From Fumia sp045121595 (GTDB taxonomy: Bacteria; Bacillota; Clostridia; Oscillospirales; Ruminococcaceae), in NCBI GenBank assembly GCA_045121595.1, contig JBGVGI010000019.1, positions 1-24,627 of the forward strand: a stretch of DNA of 24,627 nucleotides. The letters run 5' to 3'. The notes under the pieces are model-generated. The model ran no database searches. It saw nothing but the letters and a program-made list of their open reading frames with translations, and had not been told where the DNA came from. Below, in pieces: positions 7,801 to 15,725 of this stretch. Position 1 is the stretch's first letter. Every line of letters starts with the position of its first letter. A program made the position numbers and the translations under genes.

Positions 7801-8316
7801 TTATCCGAAGCAGTTATGGAAAAACGCGGTGAAGCACCAAAGCTTCAGGCATCTGCAGAATGTCTTGTGGATTTGCAGATTGATGCACATATCCCCGAAG
7901 ATTATATTGACAGTGTTTCTCAGCGAATTGATATTTACCGAAAAATTGCTTCTGTTAAAACTGACGAGGACAGTATCGACGTAATTGATGAGCTTATCGA
8001 CCGCTTTGGTGAGCCTCCGAAGTCGGTAAAAGGGCTTGTTGACGTGGCACTTTTAAGAAATACGGCGGCTCAGTTCGGATTTAAAGAGATAACTCAGAAA
8101 GGCGAGTCGTTGCAGTTTGTACCCGAAAAGCTCGATATGAATTTGGCATTTATGCTCAATTCAAAGCTTAAAGGGAGAGGCAGTATCAACGCAGGTGGTA
8201 ATCCTTATATTTCTGTAAAAATGAAAAACAGGGATTCTATCGAAACTTTGAGAGAGGTTATAGAAATTTTAAAAGATATCAGGGATAACAATCCGCTTGA
8301 TAACATTAAAGGGTGA
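4828..8316 (+). CDS. mfd: Transcription-repair coupling factor
   Basis: An 1162-aa ATP-driven translocase that removes RNA polymerase stalled at DNA lesions and recruits UvrA. The N-terminal UvrB-like module spans roughly 1-350, and the RNA-polymerase-interacting domain begins near residue 490 (DYVVHVAHGIGIFDG). The RecG-like motor follows, with Walker A GDVGFGKTE near 640, Walker B DEEQ near 742, SATPIPRT near 770 and the QLRGRVGR motif near 912, then the TRCF C-terminal domain. Length is full. It starts 8 bases after pth with GAGGT upstream, and a glycosidase gene begins 6 bases after its stop, so the two are likely co-transcribed. Confidence 0.97.
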   Translation: MKLFSTVAQNIEQYGKIKECLNKARTPALCVGLSAIHKAHFIYAFAEECEKTILVFTPDESSAVRLSNDINAMAGEELSVVFPSRDFVFRKMEGVSAEYEQSRLGILSRLIRGEIKILICSFGAAMTRTIPKEKLIENTFEITLNSVISLDELKSKLVSAGYVMRPQIDSFCQFSVRGGIVDIFPPNEQNPIRIEYWGDDIDDISYFELDSQRRTEKVKRIEITPAREVFASNEELIKKLSEFSENLGNRKTTLKAKEKIENDIQLLNENLEPSSFDKYFPLVFEEFTTILDYFEDTPLFVSEIAEAKENAKGIYSQYAEDIKILFDEGELCKGLDRYMLTVDELEAEFSKHRIVYFDTFARTGLTGLKEIVTLNPLQSSGWNGDINLLKADLLPLLEQGYCCAVMAGTEKAASTLANDLVSAGITAQFVKDIKKIKLKSVFVLSGTLSTGFEYPTAKFSLITTGKTTNAPYRKIRKRKGEEIRSLADLTVGDYVVHVAHGIGIFDGIHKLDLHGIIKDYIKIKYAASDTLYVPVTQLDLVSKYIGPKEDSKVKINRLHSGEWLKTRQRVKKAVDDMADELLKLYAERMSVKGYAFSPDSDYQRDFEAHFEYQETDDQLRCTEEIKADMEKDRPMERLLCGDVGFGKTEVALRAAFKCILDGKQCAVLCPTTILSWQHYQTFISRFSNFPVEVELLSRFRTPKQQKEIIKKIEKGLVDIVVGTHRLVSKDIKFKDLGLAIIDEEQRFGVAHKERFKEMFAGVDMLTLSATPIPRTLNMAMSGIRDMSVIEEAPQNRHPVQTYVIEHDNNIIAQALRKELNRGGQVYYIHNNTESIYGCAVKIREQLPEARVAVAHGKMGEDELSKVWKQMMDHEIDILVSTTIIETGVDIANCNTLVIENADRMGLSQLYQLRGRVGRSTRRAFAYFTFQRGKVLTEIATKRLNAIREFTKFGSGFRIALRDLEIRGAGNILGTRQHGHMEAVGYDMYLRLLSEAVMEKRGEAPKLQASAECLVDLQIDAHIPEDYIDSVSQRIDIYRKIASVKTDEDSIDVIDELIDRFGEPPKSVKGLVDVALLRNTAAQFGFKEITQKGESLQFVPEKLDMNLAFMLNSKLKGRGSINAGGNPYISVKMKNRDSIETLREVIEILKDIRDNNPLDNIKG

Positions 8317-8322
8317 TTTTAA

Positions 8323-10305
8323 ATGAAAATTATAAGACATTATAAAGAATACTATCCTGAAAAACTTGATTTTAAAAATGCAGTTTTGCCTGAAACCCTC
8401 GAAAAAGGTTTTGTGATAAAATTAAGGCTTAAAGAAATTCCGGATAGCAGAAAAACACTTTTTTCAATTCCGGGCGCTGTGGATATTTACTGTGACGTTT
8501 TTGAAAAAGGTGTTACTGAGCTTTCAAGGGTTCAAGAGACAGAACAGTATTTTGTCTATGCAAAAGATGGCAAAAGCCCCGTACTTGAGATCAAGCTTAA
8601 TTTAAATTATCCACACCATCCCGATTGGAAGGAAATGATACTCGGTATACCTCTTAATAAATTTGATATTGTGAACGAGGATTTGTATATTGTTTATGAC
8701 GGACTTCATCTGAGATTTATTTACAAAAATGAAATAATAAACGAAAACTGGCCGATAGGTGAGCTTTGCGACAGTATCGGTGAGCCTTTTGTAAATTATG
8801 AAAGCCTCAGCTTTTTTGGAGTAAGTCATGCGGATATACCGTCTAAAGAAAAAGAAAAGACTTACCATAAATCTTTCAGGTATTATTCTCCTTTTGGATA
8901 CAACGAATGGGTTGGAGACATAACCAACTTTTATCATGATGGTGTTTATCATTTTATGTTTTTAAATGACAGACATAATCACGGAAATCGTTTCAGATGC
9001 GGTGCGCATTGGTTTTCACACGTTACCACAAAGGATTTTTGTGAGTGGCACGATTATGGTGCGGTGCTTGAGTTTAAAGAACAATGGCAGACAATGGGAA
9101 CAGGTAATATGCATTTTAAGGACGGGAAGTATTACCTTACCTATGGCTGGCATACCGATAGAGCAATTCCTAAAGACAAAGTCGGAAATGTTTTACTTGC
9201 AGAAGAACTTGAAAAAACCGCTCAGATTCCGTCTCTTTCTTTTGATGAAATATATAAAAAGGGATTTTATCCGTCAGGTGCTACCTATGTTTATTCTGAA
9301 GACGGAATACATTTCACTCCGTCAGAAAGACAGATACATATTTCCGAAAACCCGAGTGTGTATATTGATTCCGATGGAAGACTATTGTTGTTTGCAGGAT
9401 ATAATCTGGATGGCGTATGGGTTGCAGACAGTATTGACGGCCCATGGAAAAGGCATACAATGATATTGCCTTCAGAAGTACATAATCCTGTGGGTGCATC
9501 AACCGAATGTCCGTCGTATTTCGAATGGAATGGCTATAAGTACCTGATAATGGGATTTGTCGGCTTCTGGCAGACCGAAAAAGACAGTGACGAATTTACA
9601 GATATGGCAGAACGTGGCTTTGACATATATGACGGACTCAATGTTCCTATGGTAACAAATTGCGACGGAAGATATGTAATGTCTGGCTGGATAAGAAAGA
9701 AAAAAGAATGGGCTTTTTTAGCCGCACACCGCGAACTTGTTCAGGAGGAAAACGGACGCCTTAAACTCAGATGGCTTGAGGAATTCACGCCCCAAAAAGA
9801 AGATCTGTGTTCAATTGAAATAAAAGACAAGAAAGCTTTTCTACAAAAAGGAAAATCATATTATTTTGAAACTGAAATTACCCCTGAAGCTGATGCAGTT
9901 TTGCGTATCAGATTTGAGGGTGAGGGAACTCCTTTCGAACTGAAACTCGATACTTTAAAGAAAAAAGCACAGACGGGTTATCTTGATTCGGGAGAAATTT
10001 TGCCGATGGACGAGAAGATAAAGACTCTCGATGAAAATTATAAGCTTTTCTATCAGTGCGAGGACAATGTCCATTGGGTTACCCATAACTTTGCAATAAA
10101 GAATATTGAAGAACTCAGCGAAAAATATGTAGTAAAAGGAATTCTTTATTACGAAGAAAAGGAAAACTGCAATGTTCTGGATATAGAAATTTCAGGAAAG
10201 CGCACGATGATTTCGGTAAGAGATGATTTTGTGGCGGAAAGTGTAAGCTTTATCCCCGATAAAGCTATCATAAACAGAATAGAAATTTTTGAAATGAAAG
10301 AGTAA
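8323..10305 (+). CDS. GH32-like glycoside hydrolase (clan J five-bladed propeller)
   Basis: A 660-aa protein without a signal peptide. After about 180 residues of extra N-terminal sequence comes a five-bladed-propeller domain whose VGDITNF (near 197) stands where GH32 enzymes have the NDPNG nucleophile motif. STECPSYFEW (near 392) gives the acid/base glutamate of the ECP motif. The third acidic motif, usually RDP, appears as ENPSVYIDSDG near 344, with Asn in place of the stabilising Asp. A C-terminal beta-sandwich-like tail follows. GH32 enzymes hydrolyse beta-fructosides such as sucrose, inulin or levan; given the changed motif, substrate and even activity are uncertain. It follows mfd by 6 bases with no visible promoter of its own, an odd partner for a repair gene. 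Confidence 0.72.
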   Translation: MKIIRHYKEYYPEKLDFKNAVLPETLEKGFVIKLRLKEIPDSRKTLFSIPGAVDIYCDVFEKGVTELSRVQETEQYFVYAKDGKSPVLEIKLNLNYPHHPDWKEMILGIPLNKFDIVNEDLYIVYDGLHLRFIYKNEIINENWPIGELCDSIGEPFVNYESLSFFGVSHADIPSKEKEKTYHKSFRYYSPFGYNEWVGDITNFYHDGVYHFMFLNDRHNHGNRFRCGAHWFSHVTTKDFCEWHDYGAVLEFKEQWQTMGTGNMHFKDGKYYLTYGWHTDRAIPKDKVGNVLLAEELEKTAQIPSLSFDEIYKKGFYPSGATYVYSEDGIHFTPSERQIHISENPSVYIDSDGRLLLFAGYNLDGVWVADSIDGPWKRHTMILPSEVHNPVGASTECPSYFEWNGYKYLIMGFVGFWQTEKDSDEFTDMAERGFDIYDGLNVPMVTNCDGRYVMSGWIRKKKEWAFLAAHRELVQEENGRLKLRWLEEFTPQKEDLCSIEIKDKKAFLQKGKSYYFETEITPEADAVLRIRFEGEGTPFELKLDTLKKKAQTGYLDSGEILPMDEKIKTLDENYKLFYQCEDNVHWVTHNFAIKNIEELSEKYVVKGILYYEEKENCNVLDIEISGKRTMISVRDDFVAESVSFIPDKAIINRIEIFEMKE

Positions 10306-10335
10306 AAAAGACGGTTCTTAAAGAACCGTCTTTTT
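10305..10335. terminator. Bidirectional terminator between the GH32-like and MATE genes
   Basis: A 13-bp stem (10305-10317 with 10323-10335) with A and T runs on either side overlaps both stop codons of the convergent genes. It can end transcription from either side. Confidence 0.9.
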
Positions 10336-11689
10336 ATGTATTTGCTTTTTTGTGTTTGTTGAAGATGAAAAGGAACATTAAAAAGTGCATAATGAAAGTT
10401 CCAAACCATGAAACGGGGAAAGATAAAAAGAGAGATTCAAAGGAGTGGAAAACTTTAAATACGGTGTACAGCCAAACGATACGGATTCCGCAGACCCCTA
10501 TAATTGCGGTTATCATATTGAAAATAGATGCACCCATTCCTCGCAATGCTCCACTCATAATGTTCATGAACCCAAGTAAAACCTGGGTGTATCCGATAAT
10601 GTTAATTTTGCGAAGCCCCATTTCAAGTGCTGCGGGGTCGTTTGGTGTGGAAAGTCCGACTAAAAATTCTCCAAAGGCGAAAGTTATAACCGACTGTACT
10701 ATTCCGATTGCTATAACATAGGTCATACAGATAAAGATTGTCTTTTTAATACGGTCAAATTTCCTTGCGCCGAAATTCTGGCTTGTAAATACAATAGAAG
10801 CCTGATAAAGGCTGTTTACCATAACATTGTAAAGGTCCGTGATACTTGAAGCAGCGGAACTTCCTGCAATAGCTGCCGACCCGAATGAGTTGACACCAGT
10901 CTGGACAATAGTGTTGGAAAAAGCAAAAAGTGCACTTTGAATACCGGAGGGCAAACCGAGCTTTATTATTTTCAAAAAAGGAGCTTTGTGAATACGGAGT
11001 TCTCTCAAGAAAACTCTCGTTTCGTCGTGTTCATGGCAGAGGATATATAAAATTGCAGTTGCGGTGAAAATCTGTGAGATAATGGTAGCAGTTGCAACAC
11101 CGCTTGCTTTCATTTTTAAAGCACATACAAAGAAAATATTAAGACCTACATTGATAATCCCCGAAATTGTTACGATGTAAAGTGCTCGTTTGGTGTCGCC
11201 TTTTGCACGGAGAATGGAAGCGCCGAAGTTATAGATAAGCGATGGGATAAATCCTATCGACACAATTTTAAGGTAGTCCGATGCCTCACTCATAACATTT
11301 TCGGGAACATCTATCATATTAAGAAGTCCTTTTGTAAAAATAAGGCATATAGCGGAAATGATAAGTCCGCCACATATTGCAAGTGACATAGCAGTATGTA
11401 CTGATTTTCTTATACTTTCCTTGTTGTTTTCTCCTATAGCCTGACCTATTACGATGGTTGTACCCGCCGAAAGTCCAAGGATAAAATTGAGAAATAAATT
11501 TACAATTACAGTACAGGTACCGACACCTGCTAGAGCTTCCTGACCCGCAAATCTGCCTACTATAATAACATCGGCAGTATTATACAGATGTTGCAGAAAT
11601 GCAGTTGCCATATAGGTAAGTGTGAAATTTAATATTTTTCCCCACAGTGAGCCGTGAATCATATCAATGCTGTTTGTTTTCACTGCCAT
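10334..11689 (-). CDS. MATE-family multidrug/sodium antiporter
   Basis: A 451-aa integral membrane protein with about twelve hydrophobic segments in two homologous halves. The first half has the family signature around residues 32-60 (YNTADVIIVGRFAGQEALAGV), and the second repeats the pattern near residue 250 (FSNTIVQTGVNSFGSAAIAG). MATE proteins export cationic drugs or metabolites in exchange for sodium or protons; the substrate is unknown. Start ATG 11689 has GGGGTGA five bases upstream. It is divergent from an AraC regulator across 163 bases and convergent with the GH32-like gene, so it may be under that regulator. Confidence 0.9.
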   Translation of the reverse strand: MAVKTNSIDMIHGSLWGKILNFTLTYMATAFLQHLYNTADVIIVGRFAGQEALAGVGTCTVIVNLFLNFILGLSAGTTIVIGQAIGENNKESIRKSVHTAMSLAICGGLIISAICLIFTKGLLNMIDVPENVMSEASDYLKIVSIGFIPSLIYNFGASILRAKGDTKRALYIVTISGIINVGLNIFFVCALKMKASGVATATIISQIFTATAILYILCHEHDETRVFLRELRIHKAPFLKIIKLGLPSGIQSALFAFSNTIVQTGVNSFGSAAIAGSSAASSITDLYNVMVNSLYQASIVFTSQNFGARKFDRIKKTIFICMTYVIAIGIVQSVITFAFGEFLVGLSTPNDPAALEMGLRKINIIGYTQVLLGFMNIMSGALRGMGASIFNMITAIIGVCGIRIVWLYTVFKVFHSFESLFLSFPVSWFGTFIMHFLMFLFIFNKHKKANT

Positions 11690-11746
11690 ATTATCACCCC
11701 GTTTTTAATATTCTAACATCTGAAAATAATTAAGTACATAGAATAC

Positions 11747-11819
11747 TTGAAACAATATGGATTTTTTGAAACTAAAATTTCCTTTTGTTATTGAACTTAA
11801 ATTTATTATGTGGTAGAAT
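11747..11819 (+). promoter_or_regulatory. AraC gene promoter with direct repeats
   Basis: The promoter is TTGAAC (11791-11796), 17 bases, TAGAAT (11814-11819). Upstream are two direct copies of TTGAAAC (11747-11753 and 11766-11772), 19 bases apart, and the -35 box TTGAAC itself resembles them. AraC proteins bind such helically phased direct repeats. The promoter is well supported; the operator role is inferred. Confidence 0.55.
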
Positions 11820-11852
11820 ATATGGAGAAATTTGTGTTACAGGGTGAAAAAT

Positions 11853-12617
11853 ATGTTTTCAAACATAGAAAATTTAAAAATAGTTGAAATACATAAAGGC
11901 GTTTCCAAAAAGGATACCGTTATTGAATCGAGAAAGCATACAAGCTTTGTTTTGCGTGCGTCCGGACACGTGCGATATACCTTTAAAGACTACGCTATTG
12001 ACGTGTTTGCAGGTGATATTATTTTTATGCCAAAAGGGTCAAATTATAACTTTCAGATTATCGGAGACGAGGTATCAGAATATATTTCGATAAAATTTGA
12101 AGCTGACCTTGAAGATATGAAGCCGTCAGTTTATTCCGTTGAGAATTTCGAGGAAAACGAGGAACTTATGAATAATCTGGTTGATTTGTGGAAATTTGGC
12201 GGCAAATCTGAGCAATACAGATGTTATTCTGTTTTTTACAATCTTCTTTCGTATATAGAAAATCTCGAGAATGTAAACTACGCCGATAAAAAGAAAATTG
12301 AGGTTATAGATCCTGCCGTTTCATACCTGAAAAAACATATTTATGACTGCGATCTTAATATCGAGAGTTTGCCGAAACTGTGTGGTATTTCGGGCGCATA
12401 TTTCAGAAAAATTTTTGCTCTTAATTTTGGCACAAGTCCTCATAAATATATTTTGAGGAAAAGACTTTCCCACGCAAAAAGTATCATCGGAAGCGGTGAC
12501 TTTGACACCATTTCGGAAGTAGCAATCGCAGTCGGGTATAATGACCCTCTTTATTTCAGCCGTGCTTTTAAAAAGAAATACGGAGTTTCCCCGATGCAGT
12601 ATGCAAAAGGTATATGA
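11853..12617 (+). CDS. AraC-family transcriptional regulator
   Basis: A 254-aa regulator. The N-terminal cupin-like sensor region (about 1-120) includes GHVRYTFKDY and a GDIIFMPKGSNYNF strand pair typical of sugar-sensing AraC proteins. The C-terminal double helix-turn-helix (about 155-254) ends with VAIAVGYNDPLYFSRAFKKKYGVSPMQY, the family signature. I prefer ATG 11853 over an in-frame TTG at 11832 because AGGGTG lies six bases upstream of the ATG. It faces away from the MATE transporter and lies beyond the GH32-like gene; either may be a target, and the ligand is likely a carbohydrate by family analogy. Confidence 0.88.
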   Translation: MFSNIENLKIVEIHKGVSKKDTVIESRKHTSFVLRASGHVRYTFKDYAIDVFAGDIIFMPKGSNYNFQIIGDEVSEYISIKFEADLEDMKPSVYSVENFEENEELMNNLVDLWKFGGKSEQYRCYSVFYNLLSYIENLENVNYADKKKIEVIDPAVSYLKKHIYDCDLNIESLPKLCGISGAYFRKIFALNFGTSPHKYILRKRLSHAKSIIGSGDFDTISEVAIAVGYNDPLYFSRAFKKKYGVSPMQYAKGI

Positions 12618-12618
12618 A

Positions 12619-12646
12619 AAAAGCCTTGTCGTATGACAAGGCTTTT
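12619..12646. terminator. Bidirectional terminator after the AraC gene
   Basis: A 12-bp perfect stem AAAAGCCTTGTC / GACAAGGCTTTT with loop GTAT lies between convergent genes. Confidence 0.9.
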
Positions 12647-12653
12647 ATTGTTT

Positions 12654-13301
12654 TCAGTCAAGAGGTGTAGGGGTTTTATAAACTACTCTGTGTTTTTCAT
12701 CGGTAATACTGTCTGAGTGCCAGTGACCTGAAAACCACGTTTTATACTGAACGTTTTTTTCGAGGAAATTTGTCAATTCACGAAGCTTTTCGCACAAAGT
12801 CCCCCTGGTTGGTGTCTGCTCATATTTGTGAGTGAGGATGTAATCAACCTGATAATTATATTTTTCAAGGTTTTTGTGTGCAAGTTCAATTTCCTCGGGT
12901 TCAGGTTCTTCGCCATAGTGCCAGAGCCCCATTTCTTTCCATTTGGGAGAGCTTTTACAACCGCCGAAAACGAAAAAGGTTTTCCTTTCAATAGTGAAAA
13001 TATTTCCCCTTTGCAGATGCACGATGTTCGGAGTGAGTCTGTGAACGTATCCGCCGTTCCATTCTTCTTCGGGGAAGCTTTTTATAAAGTCGAAATTTTC
13101 GTGGTTTCCGTCAATAAAAGCAACGTTTTTCTTTATTGATAAAAAATACTCAGTAAATTTACGGTTTTCTTCGGTATCATCAAAATTAAGCCCTATATCA
13201 CCGAGGAGTATAAGTAAATCGTTGTCAGTAGCGAAGTCTGTATATTCTTTTAAGCCCGTGAAATTTATATCACCGTGCAGATCACTTAAAAAATAAATCA
13301 C
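12654..13301 (-). CDS. Calcineurin-like metallophosphoesterase
   Basis: A 215-aa cytoplasmic phosphoesterase with all the metal-binding motifs in order: SDLHGD near residue 6, GDIG near 34, GNHE near 65, a lone histidine in THKYE near 157, and GHWH near 196. These bind a two-metal centre that hydrolyses phosphoester bonds; the substrate (nucleotide, phosphoprotein or phospholipid head group) is not evident. Start is GTG 13301, coupled to the upstream PHP gene by a 4-base GTGA overlap, with GGAGGAG just before it. The shared operon suggests the two enzymes act on related phosphorylated compounds. Confidence 0.88.
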   Translation of the reverse strand: MIYFLSDLHGDINFTGLKEYTDFATDNDLLILLGDIGLNFDDTEENRKFTEYFLSIKKNVAFIDGNHENFDFIKSFPEEEWNGGYVHRLTPNIVHLQRGNIFTIERKTFFVFGGCKSSPKWKEMGLWHYGEEPEPEEIELAHKNLEKYNYQVDYILTHKYEQTPTRGTLCEKLRELTNFLEKNVQYKTWFSGHWHSDSITDEKHRVVYKTPTPLD

Positions 13302-13972
13302 AGTACTCCTCCCTTGTAGAGTATTGCTTTCCCGCTTTTGATAAGTGCGATAAATTCTTCTGCAGTTTTGATTTCGGTCTCGGACAAAATACCGCCTTTT
13401 CCGATATCGGGTAACTGATGTGAATCCGACCCCGCGGTTACGTATAAGCTATGTTCTTTGGCACATTTTTCTGATTTTTCGCTGAAATCCTTGTGTCTTG
13501 GATTTGAGTTATAGATTTCCATAGCATCTACGCTGTCAGGTGTAGGGTAGCATGACTCGTCCCTGAAAGGGTGAGCCTGAACAACAAAAACGTTATGCTG
13601 TTTTGCAATTTTATAAAACTCTTCTACGGTCATTTTGCATAAGTCGGGATACGAGTCTAAAAATTCCTTGTCAATACCGTAAACAAGATAATGGTTAGGG
13701 TTGCCTTCAAATAAAATCTCTGCCGACATCAAAACGTTCATATCGTATTTTTTACCGGCTTCTTTTGCGATATAATAGCCCGATAAGAAAATAGTTGTCT
13801 TATCCTCCCACGGAATGTCACCGAGTTTATCAAAGTAAACCTGTTTGAGATGGTCGGATACAAATATGGTTTTGTATCCTGCTTCGTGGTACAGTTTTAC
13901 CATTTCGACAGCTCTGATTTTTGAACACGGACTTACTTCCGCTACGTGAAGATGCGGTTCGGTTTTGTACAT
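13298..13972 (-). CDS. PHP-domain phosphoesterase
   Basis: A 224-aa protein of the PHP (polymerase and histidinol phosphatase) superfamily. Visible metal-ligand motifs are EPHLHVAEVSPCS near the start, VSDH near residue 36, a mid-domain glutamate in SAEILFEG, VQAHPF near 130 and the C-terminal AGSDSH near 182. It probably hydrolyses a phosphomonoester. The frame is open for 48 more codons upstream, but ATG 13972 has AAAGGGG eight bases before it and places the first motif at the N-terminus as in the family. The gene overlaps the metallophosphoesterase start by four bases and is divergent from an AraC gene. Confidence 0.85.
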   Translation of the reverse strand: MYKTEPHLHVAEVSPCSKIRAVEMVKLYHEAGYKTIFVSDHLKQVYFDKLGDIPWEDKTTIFLSGYYIAKEAGKKYDMNVLMSAEILFEGNPNHYLVYGIDKEFLDSYPDLCKMTVEEFYKIAKQHNVFVVQAHPFRDESCYPTPDSVDAMEIYNSNPRHKDFSEKSEKCAKEHSLYVTAGSDSHQLPDIGKGGILSETEIKTAEEFIALIKSGKAILYKGGVL

Positions 13973-14015
13973 ATAATAATCCCCTTTATTGACGTTTTTT
14001 ATTGTTTGTGGTACT

Positions 14016-14074
14016 ATTGTATCATATCTTATTTGCAAATTGAATTGCATTTTAAGAAATAAATATTGCATTTT
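14016..14074. promoter_or_regulatory. Shared control region of the PHP operon and second AraC gene
   Basis: A perfect 10-bp direct repeat ATTGCATTTT lies at 14044-14053 and 14065-14074, exactly 21 bp (two helical turns) apart, as AraC-family dimers prefer. A minus-strand promoter for the PHP gene can be read as TTCAAT (14044-14039), 17 bases, TACAAT (14021-14016), so the repeats start at its -35 box. No convincing sigma-A promoter is seen for the AraC gene itself. Confidence 0.5.
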
Positions 14075-14095
14075 TCTACCATTGGGGGTGATCTT

Positions 14096-14938
14096 GTGAA
14101 CAAAGCGGATTTTCATATGTCAAGCAGTGGTCTTGACGGCAACCTTACCTTCATATCTGCGGTAACCGACTTGGCATCGCCAAATCGTGAATTTGAAGTT
14201 CATGCCCACTATAATGAATTTGAGATATATTATTTTCTCAAAGGGGATTTGTCCTTTGCCTTTGAAGGAAAACAGTATGCGGTTCAAGAGGGGAGTATGG
14301 TGATTATTGCACCCGATACCTTGCACCGTCCCCTTATCAGGAGCCAATGCAGGTATCACAGAAAACGTATTCTTTTCAGCAATAAAATTTTTTCGGACTC
14401 TTATGCGATGTCACTTTCCGAAATTTTGCAAAAAAGAAGAATAATGCTGATAAATAAGGAAAAGACAGAAGCTTTGCAACTTGCATCTTTATTTGAGCAA
14501 ATAGGTGATTTACTTGCAAAAGGCACGGAATATGAAGCTTTCTGTGCGTTGATATCACTTTTTTCTTTTCTCATAAAAGCCGAAAAAACAGGAGAACGAG
14601 AAGAAGTAAGCGTAATTTATTCGGGTAACAGTAAAATCTCGGAGATAGTTAAATATATTGAAGAAAATATATCGGAGGATTTAAGTTATAAAACGATATC
14701 GAAAAAGTTTTTTGTCACTGAAAAATATCTCTATAAGCTTTTTAAGAAGGAAACGGGATTCACTCTCAGTAACTACATAAACGAAAGACGGATCATAAAA
14801 GCACAATCGGTACTTAATGCCGGCGGAACAGCCAATGAAGCAGCAGCTGCCTCGGGCTTCAGTGATTACTCTGTTTTTTACAGAAGTTTTTTGCGCAAAG
14901 TAGGAATCCCCCCGTCACAGTATGTGAAGGGGATTTAA
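14096..14938 (+). CDS. AraC-family transcriptional regulator
   Basis: A 280-aa regulator. The N-terminal cupin sensor includes VHAHYNEFEIYYFLKGD and VQEGSMVIIAPDTLHRP, typical of AraC proteins that sense small molecules through a beta barrel. The C-terminal pair of helix-turn-helix motifs (about 180-280) includes FFVTEKYLYKLFKKETGFT and ASGFSDYSVFYRSFLRKVGIPPSQY. Start GTG 14096 has GGGGGTG five bases upstream; an in-frame TTG at 14066 has no ribosome site and lies inside the operator-like repeat. It is divergent from the PHP and metallophosphoesterase pair, the most likely targets. Confidence 0.88.
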   Translation: MNKADFHMSSSGLDGNLTFISAVTDLASPNREFEVHAHYNEFEIYYFLKGDLSFAFEGKQYAVQEGSMVIIAPDTLHRPLIRSQCRYHRKRILFSNKIFSDSYAMSLSEILQKRRIMLINKEKTEALQLASLFEQIGDLLAKGTEYEAFCALISLFSFLIKAEKTGEREEVSVIYSGNSKISEIVKYIEENISEDLSYKTISKKFFVTEKYLYKLFKKETGFTLSNYINERRIIKAQSVLNAGGTANEAAAASGFSDYSVFYRSFLRKVGIPPSQYVKGI

Positions 14939-14967
14939 AAAAAGCAAGTCGTAAGACTTGCTTTTTT
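14938..14967. terminator. Bidirectional terminator after the second AraC gene
   Basis: The stem AAAAAAGCAAGTC / GACTTGCTTTTTT with loop GTAA overlaps the stop codon and separates convergent genes. Confidence 0.9.
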
Positions 14968-14973
14968 ACGGAT

Positions 14974-15288
14974 TTATTTCTTTTTCTTTGGTAAAGGGAG
15001 TTCATCATATATAGCGATGAATAGTTTCGATAAAAGTTCCTCATTATCAACAATATCCACTAACAACATTTCTTTTGCACCATCGTAAGGTAATTCATAG
15101 GCCACAGTGTGCAGAAGTGCAACAGCGGATTTAACAGGCTTTATAAGCAACCTGTCATCATAAATTCCACCAACAATCTTTCCGTGGTAATAAATGATGT
15201 ATTCTCCCATCATCGGCTTGTATGTTATTCCGTCCAATTCTGATAATTGCCCTAATATGAAATCTAAATACTCTTTACTTGAAGCCAT
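14974..15288 (-). CDS. TfoX N-terminal-domain protein
   Basis: A 104-aa protein matching the TfoX N-terminal-like fold. It shows the typical MMGEYIIYYHGKIVGGIYDDRL strand pair near residues 26-48 and LLIKPVKSA after it, with a lysine-rich tail. In gamma-proteobacteria the two-domain TfoX/Sxy promotes competence; stand-alone N-domains in Firmicutes have no settled role, so no competence function is claimed. ATG 15288 is chosen over 15300 because GAGGT lies about five bases upstream of it. It is monocistronic between a terminator and a divergently spaced small gene on the same strand. Confidence 0.8.
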   Translation of the reverse strand: MASSKEYLDFILGQLSELDGITYKPMMGEYIIYYHGKIVGGIYDDRLLIKPVKSAVALLHTVAYELPYDGAKEMLLVDIVDNEELLSKLFIAIYDELPLPKKKK

Positions 15289-15328
15289 AATATACCTCAT
15301 CGATTCTCATTTATATTTTAATATTACA

Positions 15329-15688
15329 TCATAAATTATTTGCATTTTGTTTTGCGGTTTTAATAGAAGTGATAAGCAGAATCCTTATGGTAGAACAAAT
15401 TTTATCTAACGACTTGTATTTAGTTTCGTCTATATAGTTGGTTTTATAAAGCATTTCAAGCCATTTTCCTGTTTCACTGGCTTCTTTTAGTGCAATTTCA
15501 AGTTTTGCAATAAAATCTGCCCTGCTGTGACCATATTTGCTTTCTGCAATATTAGCACACACGCTTGTGGCACTTCTTCCAAGTTGATTTGATATGATAT
15601 TTTCTTTTTTATTTCGTAATTCTTTAACCAAGTTCAAAACTTCAACTGATAATTCCATTGAGAGATTTCCAAGTTTATCTTCTTTCAT
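15329..15688 (-). CDS. Four-helix-bundle protein (S23/IVS-type)
   Basis: A 119-aa all-helical protein with the family core QLGRSATSVCANIAES near residue 36 and FIAKLEIALKEASETGKWLEML near 59. This family was first seen inside 23S rRNA intervening sequences, but in many bacteria it is a free-standing gene of unknown function. Start ATG 15688 has AGAGGTGA upstream. The gene sits next to an array of mini-hairpin repeats (15726-15891), an association that may reflect a shared mobile origin. Confidence 0.8.
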   Translation of the reverse strand: MKEDKLGNLSMELSVEVLNLVKELRNKKENIISNQLGRSATSVCANIAESKYGHSRADFIAKLEIALKEASETGKWLEMLYKTNYIDETKYKSLDKICSTIRILLITSIKTAKQNANNL

Positions 15689-15725
15689 AATACAAATCAC
15701 CTCTTAAGAAAGTATAACATACTTT

